A stretch of 64,000 nt of DNA from assembly GCF_016827605.1 (NCBI RefSeq), contig NZ_JAEPJQ010000001.1, positions 248,001-312,000 on the forward strand, read 5' to 3'. This DNA comes from Hyunsoonleella ulvae. GTDB lineage: Bacteria; Bacteroidota; Bacteroidia; Flavobacteriales; Flavobacteriaceae. Below the pieces are notes generated by a model. It had not been told where the DNA came from, did no database searches, and saw nothing but the letters and a program-made list of their open reading frames with translations. Shown here one piece after another: positions 63,033 to 64,000 of the stretch. Each line of letters starts with the position of its first letter. Position 1 is the stretch's first letter. The translations under genes were made by a program, and so were the position numbers.

Positions 63033-64000
63033 TGATTTTAGAAACCGTTATTATTGTAATTTATACCATCGCGCTATTGCTTATATTAATGTATGCACTA
63101 GCTCAACTCAATCTACTCTTCAACTATATTTCAGCACAAAAAAGAGATAGTGTTTCTGAGACATTTGATTTAAACGACCCAAATGAGGTTCCTTATGTTA
63201 CCATACAGCTTCCTGTATATAATGAAATGTATGTTATGGAACGCTTGTTGGACAATATTGCTCAAATAGACTACCCAAAAGACAAATTAGAAATTCAGGT
63301 ATTAGACGATTCTACTGATGAAACTGTTGAAACCACCCGTGAGCATATTAAAAGATTACAACAAACAGGTTTAGATATTCAACACATTACTAGGGAAATT
63401 AGAACTGGGTTTAAAGCAGGTGCTTTAAAAGAAGGGTTAAAAACTGCAAAAGGAGAATTCATTGCTATTTTTGATTCTGACTTTTTACCCAAAAAAGATT
63501 GGTTAAAACGTACTGTACCTTATTTTAAAAATAAAGATATTGGAGTTGTACAAACGCGCTGGGGGCATATTAACAGAAACTATTCTTTACTTACTAAAGT
63601 ACAAGCGTTTGCCTTAGATGCGCATTTTACATTAGAACAAGTTGGGAGGAATAGCAAGGGCCACTTTATCAACTTTAATGGTACAGCTGGTGTTTGGAGA
63701 AAAGAATGTATTATAGACGCTGGAAATTGGGAGGGAGATACTTTAACCGAAGATTTAGACTTAAGCTATCGCGCACAATTAAAAAATTGGAAGTTTAAAT
63801 ATCTAGAAGATGTTGAAACACCTGCGGAGTTACCAATAGTTATAAGTGCAGCACGCTCCCAACAATTTAGATGGAACAAAGGTGGTGCTGAGAATTTCAG
63901 AAAAATGCTATGGCGTGTTTTAAAAAATGGAAACATTTCTGCAAAAACCAAAGTACATGGTTTGTTACATTTGCTAAATAGCACCATGTTTTTAAGCATT
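63032..64000 (+). CDS. processive family-2 glycosyltransferase, partial
   Basis: Runs off the window at 323 codons. One N-terminal membrane helix (residues 4-25), then a cellulose-synthase-like GT-A domain: TIQLPVYNE (about 57-65), VLDDSTDET (about 90-98), IFDSDF with DxD Asp148 and Asp150, TEDLDLSYR and the QFRWNKG version of the Q-x-x-R-W motif of processive synthases. More membrane helices probably follow. Polymer or lipid product unknown; the start ATG overlaps the preceding stop. Confidence 0.9.
   Translation, partial: MILETVIIVIYTIALLLILMYALAQLNLLFNYISAQKRDSVSETFDLNDPNEVPYVTIQLPVYNEMYVMERLLDNIAQIDYPKDKLEIQVLDDSTDETVETTREHIKRLQQTGLDIQHITREIRTGFKAGALKEGLKTAKGEFIAIFDSDFLPKKDWLKRTVPYFKNKDIGVVQTRWGHINRNYSLLTKVQAFALDAHFTLEQVGRNSKGHFINFNGTAGVWRKECIIDAGNWEGDTLTEDLDLSYRAQLKNWKFKYLEDVETPAELPIVISAARSQQFRWNKGGAENFRKMLWRVLKNGNISAKTKVHGLLHLLNSTMFLSI

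Noticed and set aside
1-64000. CRISPR arrays, prophage, insertion sequences
   Set aside because: No regularly spaced repeats, transposase, integrase or phage structural genes were seen.

Overview
The window is about 64 kb of AT-rich chromosome from a member of the Bacteroidota, most likely a (probably marine) flavobacterium of the family Flavobacteriaceae. The evidence is: a short primary sigma factor without region 1.1, -7 promoter boxes of the form TAnnTTTG instead of Shine-Dalgarno-rich leaders, a TamL-type lipoprotein Omp85, a dcw cluster without murF and ddl, an FtsZ ending in the NNSFLHDNVD-type tail, and many lipoprotein signal peptides. The family assignment is inferred from gene content; no species is claimed. 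I see no prophage, IS element, CRISPR array or rRNA operon. One tRNA (Arg, anticodon UCG) is present.

Layout. 1-8.9 kb holds housekeeping genes: a SpoU methyltransferase, tamL, fbaA, accD, rpsO and pnp, most with their own promoter and hairpin terminator. 9-16.7 kb is a regulatory and accessory stretch: a lipoprotein, an HTH protein, two near-identical 124-aa unknown proteins flanking a LysR regulator, rpoD, a BLUF photoreceptor protein, rpe, a CBS-domain protein and a membrane-anchored MtfA-like peptidase. 17-23.7 kb is a tight minus-strand operon, GH5 - GH3 - gntK - gnd - gntT, which couples beta-glucan hydrolysis to gluconate uptake and oxidation through 6-phosphogluconate. 24.3-40.6 kb is tRNA-Arg, a YqeY-like gene and the whole dcw cluster (mraZ-rsmH-ftsL-ftsI-murE-mraY-murD-ftsW-murG-murC-ftsQ-ftsA-ftsZ) with a clear three-repeat MraZ operator. 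40.8-42.3 kb carries an alpha/beta hydrolase and engB. 42.3-46.6 kb is a xylose operon (xylB-xylA-xylE).

46.8-52.5 kb is an arsenosugar-biosynthesis cluster: an AhpD-like protein, radical SAM ArsS, a TIGR04282-type glycosyltransferase, a purine nucleoside phosphorylase, ArsM, a DUF547 lipoprotein and a TIGR04283-type glycosyltransferase. Together these should methylate arsenite, attach the deoxyadenosyl group, remove adenine and glycosylate the product. 52.5-58.2 kb is minus strand: a PPP-type phosphatase, a GH113-like/lipoprotein/Omp85 operon, an outer-membrane protein and a second DUF547 protein. 58.4-64 kb is a plus-strand operon of a FAD oxidoreductase, a polytopic 4Fe-4S membrane protein, a MORN-like repeat protein, and two GT2 glycosyltransferases, the second cut by the window end.

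The most unusual items are two copies of a structured ~100-bp intergenic repeat, a REP-like palindrome translated as an N-terminal extension of MurD, the GH5/GH3-gluconate operon, the complete arsenosugar cluster, the duplicated 124-aa genes with duplicated leaders, a BLUF domain with changed Trp/Met positions, an AccD without zinc-ribbon cysteines, and heavy use of GTG/TTG starts inside the dcw cluster.
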